Below are positions 1 to 8,433 of a stretch of 64,000 bases of DNA, one piece after another. Both the position numbers and the translations under genes were made by a program. The notes beneath the pieces are model-generated. The model did no database searches and was not told the DNA's origin. It was given only the letters and a program-made list of their open reading frames with translations. This stretch comes from Amycolatopsis sp. EV170708-02-1 (GTDB taxonomy: Bacteria > Actinomycetota > Actinomycetes > Mycobacteriales > Pseudonocardiaceae): the NCBI RefSeq assembly GCF_022479115.1, contig NZ_CP092497.1, positions 5,332,001 through 5,396,000 on the forward strand, in the 5' to 3' direction. Within the stretch, counting starts at the first letter, position 1, and every line of letters begins with the position of its first letter.

Positions 1-184
1 GTGGCGCGACCTGGGCCGACCGCGCAGGGTCACGAGAGGTACGCATCCGGCACAGAAGGATGCAAAAGGCAAGTTCATAGTGACGCGTTACACGACCTTT
101 ATGGGTGACACGCCGGGCGGTTACGCCGCTTCCGGGGCCTGATTGCGTACCGTGCGCGGCGAAGGTAGCCCACACGGAGGAAAG

Positions 185-409
185 ATGGCAGACGGCAAGC
201 ACGTCGGAAGGCACCGGCTCGGTACGCCGGGCCTGGTGCACTGTGTCCTCCATCGTCCCGTGGCCGAGGCCCTCGCCGAATATCGGCGCACGTGGCTGAG
301 CGCGCTCCTGGTTCCGGCCAAGCACAGCTTCGCCGGGCTCCGCCGCAAGGCTCGCGCCGCGGCGCTCGAACGCATCTGGGTGCCGGCCGTCCGGCCCGCC
401 ACTTCCTGA
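185..409 (+). CDS. small basic hypothetical protein, 74 aa
   Basis: I do not recognise this protein. It is short, basic and rich in Arg, Ala and Leu, with no signal peptide or membrane helix that I can see. The ATG at 185 is preceded by a strong ribosome binding site (ACGGAGGAAAG), and third codon positions are GC-rich as in neighbouring real genes, which is why I keep it. An upstream in-frame start at 143 lacks such a site. It converges on rpsA, and a long palindrome (428-493) and the rpsA terminator separate the two stop codons. It could be a spurious reading frame; protein-level conservation would decide. Confidence 0.5.
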   Translation: MADGKHVGRHRLGTPGLVHCVLHRPVAEALAEYRRTWLSALLVPAKHSFAGLRRKARAAALERIWVPAVRPATS

Positions 410-427
410 CGCCCTTCTCTCCCCCTA

Positions 428-493
428 CCGCGTTCAGTCCTCTGGATGCGGTAGTTGCGCGTGCAAGGACCGCATCCAGAGGACTGAACGCGG
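428..493. repeat. long palindromic element (25-bp perfect arms)
   Basis: Bases 428-452 and 469-493 are perfect inverted repeats of 25 bp. The 16-base spacer contains a further TTGC/GCAA pair in register (455-458 with 463-466), so the hairpin could extend across a small internal loop. It lies between the convergent small gene and rpsA and is distinct from the rpsA terminator that follows at 499-538. The arm core TCAGTCCTCTGGATGCGG does not resemble the other two hairpin families in the window. A role as bidirectional terminator or as a dispersed repeat is inference. Confidence 0.75.
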
Positions 494-498
494 GCAAA

Positions 499-538
499 AG
501 ACAGCGGCCCCGGTCCGTGTGGACCGGGGCCGCTGTCT
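499..538 (-). terminator. rpsA terminator hairpin
   Basis: Two perfect 18-bp arms (499-516 and 521-538) flank a four-base loop, 26 bp beyond the rpsA stop codon. The stem is very GC-rich and lacks a clear U tract, as is common for actinobacterial terminators. The symmetry would let it also stop transcription of the convergent small gene. Confidence 0.85.
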
Positions 539-563
539 GTCAGCTATTGGCTGAGCGCCTGGA

Positions 564-2063
564 TCACGCGCCGCCCGACAGCTTCTCGCGGAGAGCCGCG
601 AGCTGCTCGTCGCTGGCGAGCGTGCCACCGCTCTTGGCCTCGGCCGGAGCGGAGGTGTAGCTCTGCTCGCCCGAGTCGCCGGAGGTGACACCGGTCGCGG
701 CGTCGGCCGCGGCTTCCGCGTCGGCCTCGGCGGCCTTCTGGACCTGCTTCATGTGAGCCTCGTAGCGGGTGTGAGCCTCGGCGTACTGACGCTCCCACTC
801 CTCACGCTGCTTGTCGAAGCCTTCCTGCCACTCCTGGGTGTCCGGGTCGAAGCCTTCGGGGTAGATGTAGTTGCCCTCGGCGTCGTACTCGGCGGCCATG
901 CCGTACTGAGTGGGGTCGAACTCGGTCTCCGGCGTGACGCCCTCGTTCGCCTGCTTCAGCGACAGCGAGATGCGACGACGCTCGAGGTCGATGTCGATGA
1001 CCTTGACCATCACGTCGCCGTTGACCTGGACGACCTGCTCCGGGATCTCCACGTGGCGCTCGGCCAGCTCGGAGATGTGCACCAGGCCCTCGATGCCCTC
1101 CTCGACGCGCACGAACGCACCGAACGGGACGAGCTTGGTGACCTTGCCCGGCACGATCTGGCCGATCGCGTGGGTGCGGGCGAACTGACGCCACGGGTCT
1201 TCCTGGGTCGCCTTCAGCGACAGCGAGACGCGCTCGCGGTCCATGTCGACGTCCAGAACCTCGACCGTGACCTCCTGGCCGACCTCGACGACCTCGGACG
1301 GGTGGTCGATGTGCTTCCAGGACAGCTCGGAGACGTGCACCAGGCCGTCGACGCCACCCAGGTCCACGAAGGCACCGAAGTTGACGATGGACGACACGAC
1401 ACCCTTGCGGACCTGGCCCTTGGCGAGCGCGTTGAGGAACTCGCTGCGCACCTCGGACTGGGTCTGCTCCAGGTAGGCGCGGCGGGACAGGACCACGTTG
1501 TTGCGGTTCTTGTCCAGCTCGATGATCTTCGCCTCGAGCTCGCGGCCGACGTACGGCTGCAGGTCGCGCACGCGGCGCATCTCGACCAGCGACGCGGGCA
1601 GGAAGCCGCGGAGGCCGATGTCCAGGATGAGGCCGCCCTTGACGACCTCGATGACGGTGCCCTTGACGGGCTCGTCCTTCTCCTTGAGCTCCTCGATCGT
1701 GCCCCAGGCGCGCTCGTACTGCGCGCGCTTCTTGGACAGGATCAGACGGCCTTCCTTGTCCTCCTTCTGGAGAACCAGGGCTTCGACCTCATCGCCGACG
1801 GTGACAACCTCAGCCGGGTCGACATCGTGCTTGATGGAGAGCTCGCGCGAGGGGATGACACCCTCGGTCTTGTAGCCGATGTCGAGCAGGACCTCGTCAC
1901 GGTCGACCTTGACGATGGTTCCTTCGACGATGTCGCCATCGTTGAAGTACTTGATCGTCTTGTCGATCGCAGCGAGGAAGTCTTCCTCCGACCCGATGTC
2001 GTTGATAGCGACTTGCTGGGGCCCGGCGGGGGCGGTCGGGGCGGTGGCGGTGTCGGTCGTCAT
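564..2063 (-). CDS. rpsA: 30S ribosomal protein S1
   Basis: Ribosomal protein S1 binds mRNA and helps place structured messages on the 30S subunit. The 499-residue protein has four S1 RNA-binding domains, at about residues 35-105, 120-190, 205-275 and 290-360; the last two carry the usual GAFV and GLVH(V/I)SEL motifs. They are followed by an acidic, Ala/Glu-rich C-terminal tail. Length and four-domain layout match actinobacterial S1 rather than the six-domain E. coli form. The ATG start is preceded by GGAG. It appears monocistronic, with its own promoter upstream and a strong terminator downstream. Confidence 0.97.
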   Translation of the reverse strand: MTTDTATAPTAPAGPQQVAINDIGSEEDFLAAIDKTIKYFNDGDIVEGTIVKVDRDEVLLDIGYKTEGVIPSRELSIKHDVDPAEVVTVGDEVEALVLQKEDKEGRLILSKKRAQYERAWGTIEELKEKDEPVKGTVIEVVKGGLILDIGLRGFLPASLVEMRRVRDLQPYVGRELEAKIIELDKNRNNVVLSRRAYLEQTQSEVRSEFLNALAKGQVRKGVVSSIVNFGAFVDLGGVDGLVHVSELSWKHIDHPSEVVEVGQEVTVEVLDVDMDRERVSLSLKATQEDPWRQFARTHAIGQIVPGKVTKLVPFGAFVRVEEGIEGLVHISELAERHVEIPEQVVQVNGDVMVKVIDIDLERRRISLSLKQANEGVTPETEFDPTQYGMAAEYDAEGNYIYPEGFDPDTQEWQEGFDKQREEWERQYAEAHTRYEAHMKQVQKAAEADAEAAADAATGVTSGDSGEQSYTSAPAEAKSGGTLASDEQLAALREKLSGGA

Positions 2064-2365
2064 TAGGCGGGTTGCTCCGGTGGATGGGAAGTAGTGGGTT
2101 TGCAGTTAGGGCACCATGGGCTTCCGACATGAGGCGACCGCATAAGCAAACGTCCACAGGGAACGACCGCGAGCATCACCGCATCCGGTACGCGACCCCC
2201 TGACCCGGACGCTGAGCGAACCGGGGGAAAGAGTAGCGCGAACCCACTGCGCTAACAGATATCCTACGCGGCCCCCTGTACACGGCACAATCAGGGTCGC
2301 CCCCACGATCACGGCGGGCGGATAAGCTGTGCCGCGAAGCCCTGACCTGGGGAAAGGATATCGGT
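2064..2365. other. divergent intergenic region between rpsA and a methyltransferase
   Basis: This 302-bp gap separates the start codons of rpsA (minus) and the methyltransferase (plus). It holds the rpsA promoter at 2261-2290 and an rpsA leader of about 190 bases. On the plus side TAAGCT at 2323-2328 could be a -10 element, but I find no convincing -35. I see no additional gene. Confidence 0.6.
2261..2290 (-). promoter_or_regulatory. predicted rpsA promoter
   Basis: Read on the minus strand, TTGTGC (2290-2285) and TAGGAT (2266-2261) are spaced by 18 bases, a reasonable housekeeping sigma match. Transcription would begin near 2254 and leave a leader of about 190 bases before the rpsA ATG. Confidence 0.5.
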
Positions 2366-3217
2366 TTGAGCCAGCAGTCCGTCGCCGAGCCCGATCGGCA
2401 CGCACAGGCCGAGGAGCGGCTCGGCACCACGGGGGTCGCCTACCGGGCGGTCTCGGCGCCGGAAGCGACCGCCGCGAACCTGGCGTGGTGGGACGCCGAC
2501 GCCGACGACTATCAGGCGACCCACGGCGGGTTCCTCGGCGACGCGGACTTCGTCTGGTGCCCGGAGGGCGTCCGCGAGGCCGACGTCGCGCTTCTGGGTG
2601 AAGTCGCCGGCAAGCGGATCCTCGAGGTCGGCTGCGGGCAGGCGGCCTGCTCGCGCTGGCTCGCCGCGCAGGGCGCCGAGGCGGTGGCGACCGATCTGTC
2701 GGCGGGCATGCTGCGGCACGCGCGGGAGGGCAACGACCGGACCGGCACTCCCGTCCCGCTCGTGCAGGCGACGGCCGAGTCGCTCCCGTTCGCCGACGCG
2801 AGCTTCGACGCGGCCTGCTCGGCTTTCGGCGCGGTGCCGTTCGTGGCGTCGGTGGACGTCGTGTTCGCCGAAGTGCGCCGGGTGCTCCGGCCGGGTGCGC
2901 GCTGGGTGTTCTCGGTGACCCATCCGATGCGGTGGATCTTCCCCGACGACCCCGGACCGCAGGGGCTCACGGTCACCCAGCCGTATTTCGACCGCACGCC
3001 GTACGTCGAGGTCGACGAAGAGGGCGTCGCCACGTACGTCGAGTACCACCGCACCCTCGGCGACTACGTCCGCGCACTCGCCGACGCCGGTTTCGCGCTC
3101 ACGGATCTCATCGAGCCCGCCTGGCCGGAGGGTCACACCCGCACCTGGGGACAGTGGAGCCCGTTGCGCGGCAAGCTCTTCCCCGGTACCGCGATCTTCT
3201 GCACCCAGCGGGGATGA
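2366..3217 (+). CDS. class I SAM-dependent methyltransferase
   Basis: A predicted S-adenosylmethionine-dependent methyltransferase of 283 residues with unknown substrate. Motif I is ILEVGCGQA near residue 86, followed by an acidic residue at the end of the next strand (ATDLSAGML) and a methyltransferase-11 type core. The HPMRW segment and C-terminal extension resemble actinobacterial UbiE-like proteins of unknown target. The start is TTG after GGAAAGG. Its stop overlaps the next start as ATGA at 3214-3217, so it is translationally coupled to the GNAT gene. Confidence 0.85.
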   Translation: MSQQSVAEPDRHAQAEERLGTTGVAYRAVSAPEATAANLAWWDADADDYQATHGGFLGDADFVWCPEGVREADVALLGEVAGKRILEVGCGQAACSRWLAAQGAEAVATDLSAGMLRHAREGNDRTGTPVPLVQATAESLPFADASFDAACSAFGAVPFVASVDVVFAEVRRVLRPGARWVFSVTHPMRWIFPDDPGPQGLTVTQPYFDRTPYVEVDEEGVATYVEYHRTLGDYVRALADAGFALTDLIEPAWPEGHTRTWGQWSPLRGKLFPGTAIFCTQRG

Positions 3218-4116
3218 CCCCGGCGGCGGAACGGCAGCGGGCACGGTTCGCCGCGCTCGACCCGTGGCTTCCGCCGCCACCCCCGCTCCCGCCGGGCGAA
3301 CCCCTCGAAGCGGGCGGCGCCATCGGGACGATCACGCACGTGCGGTTCGCGGCGGGTTCCTGGCAACGACTCTGGAGCCCCGCGCATCTGCAGATCCTCT
3401 CCGCGATCCTCCCCCTCGACGCGGTCGCGGGCATGAGCGCGCTGCTCTCCGCCTGGCGCGAGCGGATCGCGCTCGCCGACGCCGAACCCGATTCGTCGTG
3501 CACGGTCACCTGGCCCAGCCGTGACGTCGCGGTCTCACGGGCCCTGCTCGACCACGGGCTCGCGCCGCAACTGGCGCTGGCCGTCCGGGCACCCGCGGCG
3601 GGGGAAGCGCATTCCGTGCCCGGCGTGACCATCCGCGCGTCGACACGGGGCGATCTGGAGGAGATCGTCGGCCTTCGGTTCGAGGAACTTCGCTACACCT
3701 CGCTCGTCGGCCACGGTGTCGTCCGGCCCGGCGCCAAGGCCCTGCTCGCGGAAGAGGTCCGGCGCGGCCTGCAGTTCGGCGGCCGGATCTGGATCGCCGA
3801 AGAGGAAGGTCTCACGGTCGGGATGGTGACCGGCGGAAAGCGCTCCCCGATCCCCGGCGACGCGCTCGCCGGGCGCCTGCCACCGGGCGAATGGGGTTAC
3901 GTCGGAACGCTCGCGGTCACCGCGGCCGCGCGGGGACGCGGGATCGGGCGCGCGCTGACCGCCGTCGTGCACGACGAGCTGTTCTCGCCGTCGCTGCGCG
4001 GTACCTTCGTCTCGTACAATCCGGCGAATCCGCTGTCCCCGGTGTTCTGGCACCGGCAGGGTTATCGTCCTCTGTGGACGACGTGGGCGGCCGCCCCGGC
4101 CGCGGCCCTTCGGTAG
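3214..4116 (+). CDS. GNAT family N-acetyltransferase (paralogue 1)
   Basis: A 300-residue protein with a C-terminal GNAT domain. The acetyl-CoA binding motif is RGRGIGRA, after the GYVGTLAV strand. It ends in an NPLSPVFWHRQGYRPLW block that is almost identical in the next gene, so the pair arose by tandem duplication. The N-terminal half has no recognised motif. The substrate is unknown. The ATG start overlaps the methyltransferase stop by the ATGA arrangement. Confidence 0.8.
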   Translation: MTPAAERQRARFAALDPWLPPPPPLPPGEPLEAGGAIGTITHVRFAAGSWQRLWSPAHLQILSAILPLDAVAGMSALLSAWRERIALADAEPDSSCTVTWPSRDVAVSRALLDHGLAPQLALAVRAPAAGEAHSVPGVTIRASTRGDLEEIVGLRFEELRYTSLVGHGVVRPGAKALLAEEVRRGLQFGGRIWIAEEEGLTVGMVTGGKRSPIPGDALAGRLPPGEWGYVGTLAVTAAARGRGIGRALTAVVHDELFSPSLRGTFVSYNPANPLSPVFWHRQGYRPLWTTWAAAPAAALR

Positions 4117-4148
4117 CGGTGCCCGGCGCGGTCGACCCTGGGGACGGG

Positions 4149-5078
4149 ATGGAAATCGAGAAGACCTTGTTCGACGCGCACCGCGCCCGGTTCGCGTCGA
4201 TCGACAGGTTCCTGCCCGAGGCCGCGCCCGCCCCGGTCGCCGGCGAACGCGTGGACGCGGCCACCGCGGCGGGCGTCCAGGTCACCGGGGTGGTGCAGCG
4301 CCAGCTGCACGGCCCGGACGACGTCCCCCTGCTGTGGTCGGCCGCCGACGTGCGCCAGCTCTTCCCGTTCATCGGGGACACCGGCACCGAAGGCATGGAT
4401 GTGCTGCTACGCGCGTGGCGGACGTGGATGGAAGCCGAATCCCCCGGCGAGGACTCGTCGTGCGTGGTCAACTGGCCGAGCCGGGACGCCGAGGCGATCC
4501 GCGCCTTCCTCGACCACGGGCTGGTGCCGATGTCCGCACTCGCCGTGCGCACCGGAAGCCATCGGGACGGCCCTGCCGTCGAGGGCGTGACCGTCCGCCG
4601 CGCCCGGCACGACGACTTCGACACCGTGCTCGCGATGGCCGTGTCGACCCACGACTACATCGGCCAGGTCGCCACCCGGCACCGCCCGAACGCCGCCGAA
4701 CTGCTCGCCCCGGCGCTGGAAACCGCGCTCGACAAGGACGTCCCGCTGCTGTGGCTGGCCGAACGGGACGCCCGCATCGCGGCCTTCGCACACGGCGCGT
4801 GGATCACCTCATCGCCGGGTTCGGCCGAGGCCGAGCTGCTCCCCCACGGCCGCTGGGGCTACGTCAACAACGTCGTCACCGTGCCCGGCCTGCGCGGAAG
4901 CGGGCTCGGGCGCACACTGATGTCGGTGGTGCACAAGGAGTTCGCCGCCGACGGCGCGGACGGCACCTACCTCTATTACAACCCGACCAACCCGCTCTCC
5001 TCGGTGTTCTGGCACCGGCAGGGTTATCGTCCACTGTGGACGTCCTGGGAGGTCCATCCGGCGTCGGCCCTGCGTTAG
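4149..5078 (+). CDS. GNAT family N-acetyltransferase (paralogue 2)
   Basis: This 309-residue paralogue of the upstream protein shares the same architecture: an N-terminal half of unknown role, then a GNAT domain with acetyl-CoA motif RGSGLGRT and the same C-terminal NPLSSVFWHRQGYRPLW block. Both copies also share a WPSRD motif near residue 110. I chose ATG 4149 because similarity to the paralogue begins there (ARFASIDRFLP against ARFAALDPWLP). It lies 32 bp after the first copy, presumably in one transcript. The substrate is unknown. Confidence 0.8.
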   Translation: MEIEKTLFDAHRARFASIDRFLPEAAPAPVAGERVDAATAAGVQVTGVVQRQLHGPDDVPLLWSAADVRQLFPFIGDTGTEGMDVLLRAWRTWMEAESPGEDSSCVVNWPSRDAEAIRAFLDHGLVPMSALAVRTGSHRDGPAVEGVTVRRARHDDFDTVLAMAVSTHDYIGQVATRHRPNAAELLAPALETALDKDVPLLWLAERDARIAAFAHGAWITSSPGSAEAELLPHGRWGYVNNVVTVPGLRGSGLGRTLMSVVHKEFAADGADGTYLYYNPTNPLSSVFWHRQGYRPLWTSWEVHPASALR

Positions 5079-5156
5079 CCGTCCGGTTTGCGGGGGTTTC
5101 GTCACTCTTGCGTGTGACGTGGACCCCCAAGGTTGTGCGCCTCCCAGGTCAGGGCT

Positions 5157-5188
5157 AACTTTTGAACTGACCAGTCAGTTTAAAAGTT
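5157..5188. promoter_or_regulatory. predicted TetR operator upstream of the YhgE/Pip operon
   Basis: A 32-bp near-perfect palindrome (14 of 16 positions pair) with the core ACTGAC-CA-GTCAGT, typical of TetR-family operators. It overlaps the probable promoter TTGTGC (5133-5138), 17 bases, TAACTT (5156-5161). A TetR gene is the last member of the operon (7780-8361), so autoregulation is the simplest reading. Confidence 0.75.
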
Positions 5189-5216
5189 CCGCGAGTCACC
5201 GACCTGGGAGTTCTTC

Positions 5217-5891
5217 GTGCGGGTTCAAGCCGACAGGGTGTCCGTGACCGGACCCCACGGCACGTTGCTGTCGCCTACTTCGCTCACCGTTTCGGGTGGT
5301 GAGCTGGCGATCGTGCACGGCGAGCCGGGGGTCGGCGTCACCGCCTTCGGGCTGGCGCTGGCCGGCAGGCTGAAGCCCGCCACCGGGACGGTGACCGTCG
5401 AGGGCGGTGACCCGCACAAGGTCGTCGCGGTCGTCGACTCCCCGGGCGTGAGCGAGCCGGACGGCGCGTTGCCGCTGCAGGTCGTCGTCGGCGAGGAACT
5501 CGAGCTGGCGAAGCGCCCGGCGAACAAGGCCGCCGTCGCGAGCTGGCTGGCCGAGCACGACGCAGCCGCCTTCGCCACCACCCGCTTCGAAAACCTCGAA
5601 CCGGTGACGCGCACCCGGCTGCTCACCGCGCTCGCCGCGGGCCGCGAGGGCGTCGGCGTCCTCGTGCTCGACACCCCGGACAGGCACACCAGCGACGTCG
5701 ACAGCTGGGCGCGGCTCGCCCGCGAGCACGCCGAGCGTGGCCTCGCCGTCATCGTGCTGACCGCCACCACCCCGGTTTCGGCCCTGCCGGAGAAGCCCGC
5801 GCTCTGCGGCGCCCTCGAGCAGCCCGACCCCGTGCGCTGCGCGCCGGTCGAAACCGCGGAGATCGAAGAGACTTCAGGAGACCAGGAATGA
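5217..5891 (+). CDS. degenerate ABC-type ATPase-like protein of the YhgE/Pip operon
   Basis: A 224-residue protein with the layout of an ABC nucleotide-binding domain but with broken catalytic motifs. The P-loop at residues 35-42 reads GEPGVGVT, so the essential Walker A lysine is replaced by valine. The position of the LSGGQ signature reads LEPVT, and the Walker B strand ends LDTP (Asp152) with Thr where the catalytic Glu should be. It probably does not hydrolyse ATP in the usual way. The GTG start follows GGGAG. The stop overlaps the next start as ATGA, so it is coupled to the YhgE/Pip protein, with which it may form an export-like complex (inference). Confidence 0.75.
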   Translation: MRVQADRVSVTGPHGTLLSPTSLTVSGGELAIVHGEPGVGVTAFGLALAGRLKPATGTVTVEGGDPHKVVAVVDSPGVSEPDGALPLQVVVGEELELAKRPANKAAVASWLAEHDAAAFATTRFENLEPVTRTRLLTALAAGREGVGVLVLDTPDRHTSDVDSWARLAREHAERGLAVIVLTATTPVSALPEKPALCGALEQPDPVRCAPVETAEIEETSGDQE

Positions 5892-7783
5892 ATCCCGTCC
5901 GGATCGCCGCCAACGAGCTGCGCCGGCTGAGCAGTGGCACCCTGCCGAAGCTCGCCATGGCCGCGCTCGTGCTGGTGCCGCTGCTCTACGCGTCCTTCTA
6001 CCTCTACGCGAACTACGACCCGTACTCGCGCCTGGACAAGCTGCCCGCCGCCGTCTTCACCTCCGACACCGGCGCCAAGGACTCGGCCGGCGTGGAACGC
6101 AACGTCGGCCGCGAGGTCACCGACGAACTGGTCAAGTCCGGCACGTTCCAGTGGCACGAGGTGTCCCAGGACGAGGCGGCGAAGGGCGTCCGCGACGACA
6201 AGTACTCGTTCGCGATCGGCATCCCGCGCGACTTCTCCACGGCGCTGCTGTCGTCGGGCAACTTCCAGCCCCAGCAGGCGACGATCACGCTGACCACCAA
6301 CGACGCGAACAACTATCTGTCGGGGACCATCGCGAAACAGGTGGCCGAGCAGGTCCGCAAGACGATCGCGGAGAAGGTCGGCAGCGAGGCGGCGGACAAG
6401 TTCCTGGTCGGCTTCTCCACGATCTACGGCAAGATCCAGGAGGCCTCGACGGGCGCTTCGCAGCTCGCCGACGGCGCCGGCAAGCTCAAGACCGGGCAGC
6501 AGCAGCTGGCCGACGGCGCCAACCAGCTCGCCTCCGGCAGCTCCCAGCTGGCGACCGGGCTCGGCACCCTGAAATCCAGCACCGCCCAGCTCCCCGCGCA
6601 GACGCAGAAGCTCGCCGACGGCGCCGGTCAGGTCGCCGACGGGAACCAGAAGGTCGCCGACGCGGCCTCGCTCGCGGCGACGGCCTCCGGCGACATCCAG
6701 GCCAAACTCGACGGCTACCGCACCCAGCTGGCACAGGACCTGCGCGACGCCGGCGTCCCCGAGACGAAGGTCCAGGAGATCCTGAGCCGCCTCGACACCC
6801 TCCGGTCGCCGGTCGACCAGGCGAACACGAAGATCCAGGGCGCGAACAGCCAGCTCGCCCAGCTCGCGTCCGGTGCCAGGCAGGTGTCCGACGGCGCGCA
6901 CCAGCTGGCCTCGGCCACCCCACAGCTCACCAGCGGCATCGCGCAGGCGGCCGACGCTTCCGCGCAGATCCGCGACGGCGCCGCGAAGCTCAACGACGGC
7001 GAGCGGACCGCGGTCACCGGCACGAACCAGCTCGCCGACGGCTCGGTGCAGCTGCGCGACGGGCTCGCGGCCGGGCTCAAGGAGATCCCGAATCCGGACG
7101 ACCCCACCCGTGCGGCGACCGCCAACACCATCGCGGACCCGGTGGCGGTCAACTCCTCCGGCGTCGCCTCGGCCGGGACCTACGGCGCGGGCCTCGCCCC
7201 GTTCTTCATCTCGCTCGCGACCTGGATCGGCGCGTTCGTGCTGTTCCTGTTGCTGCGCCCGCTCTCGACCCGCGCGCTGACCGCCGGCGCGTCACCGTTC
7301 AAGGTCGCCCTCGGCGGCTGGCTGTCCTCGGCGCTGCTCGGGATCGCGCAGGTGATCGTGCTGTTCGGCGCGGTGACCTGGCTGGTCGGCATCGACGTCG
7401 CGCATCCGCTCGGCGCGATCGGATTCGCCATCCTGGTGTCGCTGACCTTCACGTCGGTGGTGCACGCGCTCAACGCGTTCTTCGGCGCCGTCGGGAAGTT
7501 CCTCGGCCTGGTACTGCTGGTGCTCCAGCTGGTGAGCGCGGGCGGCACGTTCCCGTGGCAGACCATCCCGGACGCGTTGTACCCATTGCACATCGTGCTG
7601 CCGATGGGTTACGCGATCGACGGGTTCCGGCACCTGCTCTACAGTGGCGCCTCGATGGAGATCCTCGGTGACATCGGTGTCCTTCTCGCGTATCTCGTCG
7701 GCGGGATCCTGGTCTCGACACTGGCGGCGCGGAAACGGCGCACCTGGACGGTTTCGGCGCTGAAACCCGAGCTGGCGTTGTGA
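5888..7783 (+). CDS. YhgE/Pip family membrane protein
   Basis: A 631-residue member of the YhgE/Pip family, related to the phage infection protein of Gram-positive bacteria and to ABC-2-like membrane proteins. One membrane helix lies at about residues 22-42. A long extracellular segment follows, with repeated ADGA and QLADG heptad-like units (about 190-390) that suggests a coiled coil, and then about five C-terminal helices (about 435-620). Such proteins act at the cell envelope, and some are linked to export of lipids or secreted proteins. It lies between a degenerate ATPase and a TetR regulator, with overlapping stop-start codons on both sides. Confidence 0.9.
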   Translation: MNPVRIAANELRRLSSGTLPKLAMAALVLVPLLYASFYLYANYDPYSRLDKLPAAVFTSDTGAKDSAGVERNVGREVTDELVKSGTFQWHEVSQDEAAKGVRDDKYSFAIGIPRDFSTALLSSGNFQPQQATITLTTNDANNYLSGTIAKQVAEQVRKTIAEKVGSEAADKFLVGFSTIYGKIQEASTGASQLADGAGKLKTGQQQLADGANQLASGSSQLATGLGTLKSSTAQLPAQTQKLADGAGQVADGNQKVADAASLAATASGDIQAKLDGYRTQLAQDLRDAGVPETKVQEILSRLDTLRSPVDQANTKIQGANSQLAQLASGARQVSDGAHQLASATPQLTSGIAQAADASAQIRDGAAKLNDGERTAVTGTNQLADGSVQLRDGLAAGLKEIPNPDDPTRAATANTIADPVAVNSSGVASAGTYGAGLAPFFISLATWIGAFVLFLLLRPLSTRALTAGASPFKVALGGWLSSALLGIAQVIVLFGAVTWLVGIDVAHPLGAIGFAILVSLTFTSVVHALNAFFGAVGKFLGLVLLVLQLVSAGGTFPWQTIPDALYPLHIVLPMGYAIDGFRHLLYSGASMEILGDIGVLLAYLVGGILVSTLAARKRRTWTVSALKPELAL

Positions 7784-8361
7784 GTCCCCGGGGCGAGGCG
7801 ACGAAGCAGAAGCTGTTCGAAGCGACGTTGCGGCTGTCCGCCAGCCGTGGCCTCGTGGGGCTGACGGTGGACGACATCGCGGCCGAGGCGAAGGTCGCGA
7901 AGGGCACCGTCTACTACAACTTCGGCAGCAAGGACGGTCTTGTCGACGCGCTGCTGCGCTACGGCGTCGGCGTGCTCGCGGACCGGCTGCGCGCGGCGAC
8001 CGGCGACGGCGACCCGATGGACGTGATCGAGTCGCAAGTGGACGGTGCGCTGGAGTTCATCGCCGAATACCCCGGTTTCTCGCAGATCCTGGTGAGCGAG
8101 ATGTGGCGCACGCCCGGCACCTGGCACGAGACGCTGACGTTGCTGCGCGAGGAGATCATTTCGATCGTGCGCGAACAACTCCACCGGCTGGACGCCGCCG
8201 GGCGGCTGCCCGACAGCGTCCAGATCCAGACGGCCGCGGCGGGGCTGTTCGGCACGATGCTGGTGGTCGCGCTCGACTGGCAGGTGTTCCAGCCGAAACG
8301 GACCAGGGACGACGTGCGGGAATCGGTGATGGTGCTGATCCGGGGCCTCGGGCGGAGCTGA
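7780..8361 (+). CDS. TetR/AcrR family transcriptional regulator
   Basis: A 193-residue TetR-type repressor. The N-terminal helix-turn-helix lies at about residues 10-55 (VGLTVDDIAAEAKVAKGTVYYNF), and the rest is a ligand-binding C-terminal domain. The GTG start overlaps the stop of the YhgE/Pip gene as GTGA, which makes it the last gene of the operon. It most likely binds the palindrome at 5157-5188 and represses its own operon. The inducer cannot be told from sequence. Its stop codon forms the end of a 21-bp palindrome arm (8359-8433). Confidence 0.9.
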   Translation: MSPRGEATKQKLFEATLRLSASRGLVGLTVDDIAAEAKVAKGTVYYNFGSKDGLVDALLRYGVGVLADRLRAATGDGDPMDVIESQVDGALEFIAEYPGFSQILVSEMWRTPGTWHETLTLLREEIISIVREQLHRLDAAGRLPDSVQIQTAAAGLFGTMLVVALDWQVFQPKRTRDDVRESVMVLIRGLGRS

Positions 8362-8433
8362 AGGACGCTTTCCCCGCATCTAACGCGACGAAAGCGTCCT
8401 TCACCGCGTCTCATGCGGGGAAAGCGTCCTTCA
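8359..8433. repeat. palindrome spanning two convergent stop codons
   Basis: Perfect 21-bp inverted repeats (8359-8379 and 8413-8433) begin with TGAAGGACGCTTTCCCC. A third partial copy, GAAAGCGTCCTTCA, sits between them at 8390-8403. The two outer TGA triplets are the stop codons of the TetR gene (plus) and the Trypco1 gene (minus), so the hairpin fixes both gene ends and can act as a bidirectional terminator. It belongs with the GTGAAGG/CCTTCAC hairpins at 19889-19915 and 33568-33616. Confidence 0.8.

Noticed and set aside
753..2066. Long open frame antisense to rpsA (437 codons)
   Set aside because: It is the mirror of a highly conserved ribosomal gene in GC-rich DNA; its composition (Val, Asp, Leu rich) is what the opposite strand of S1 gives.
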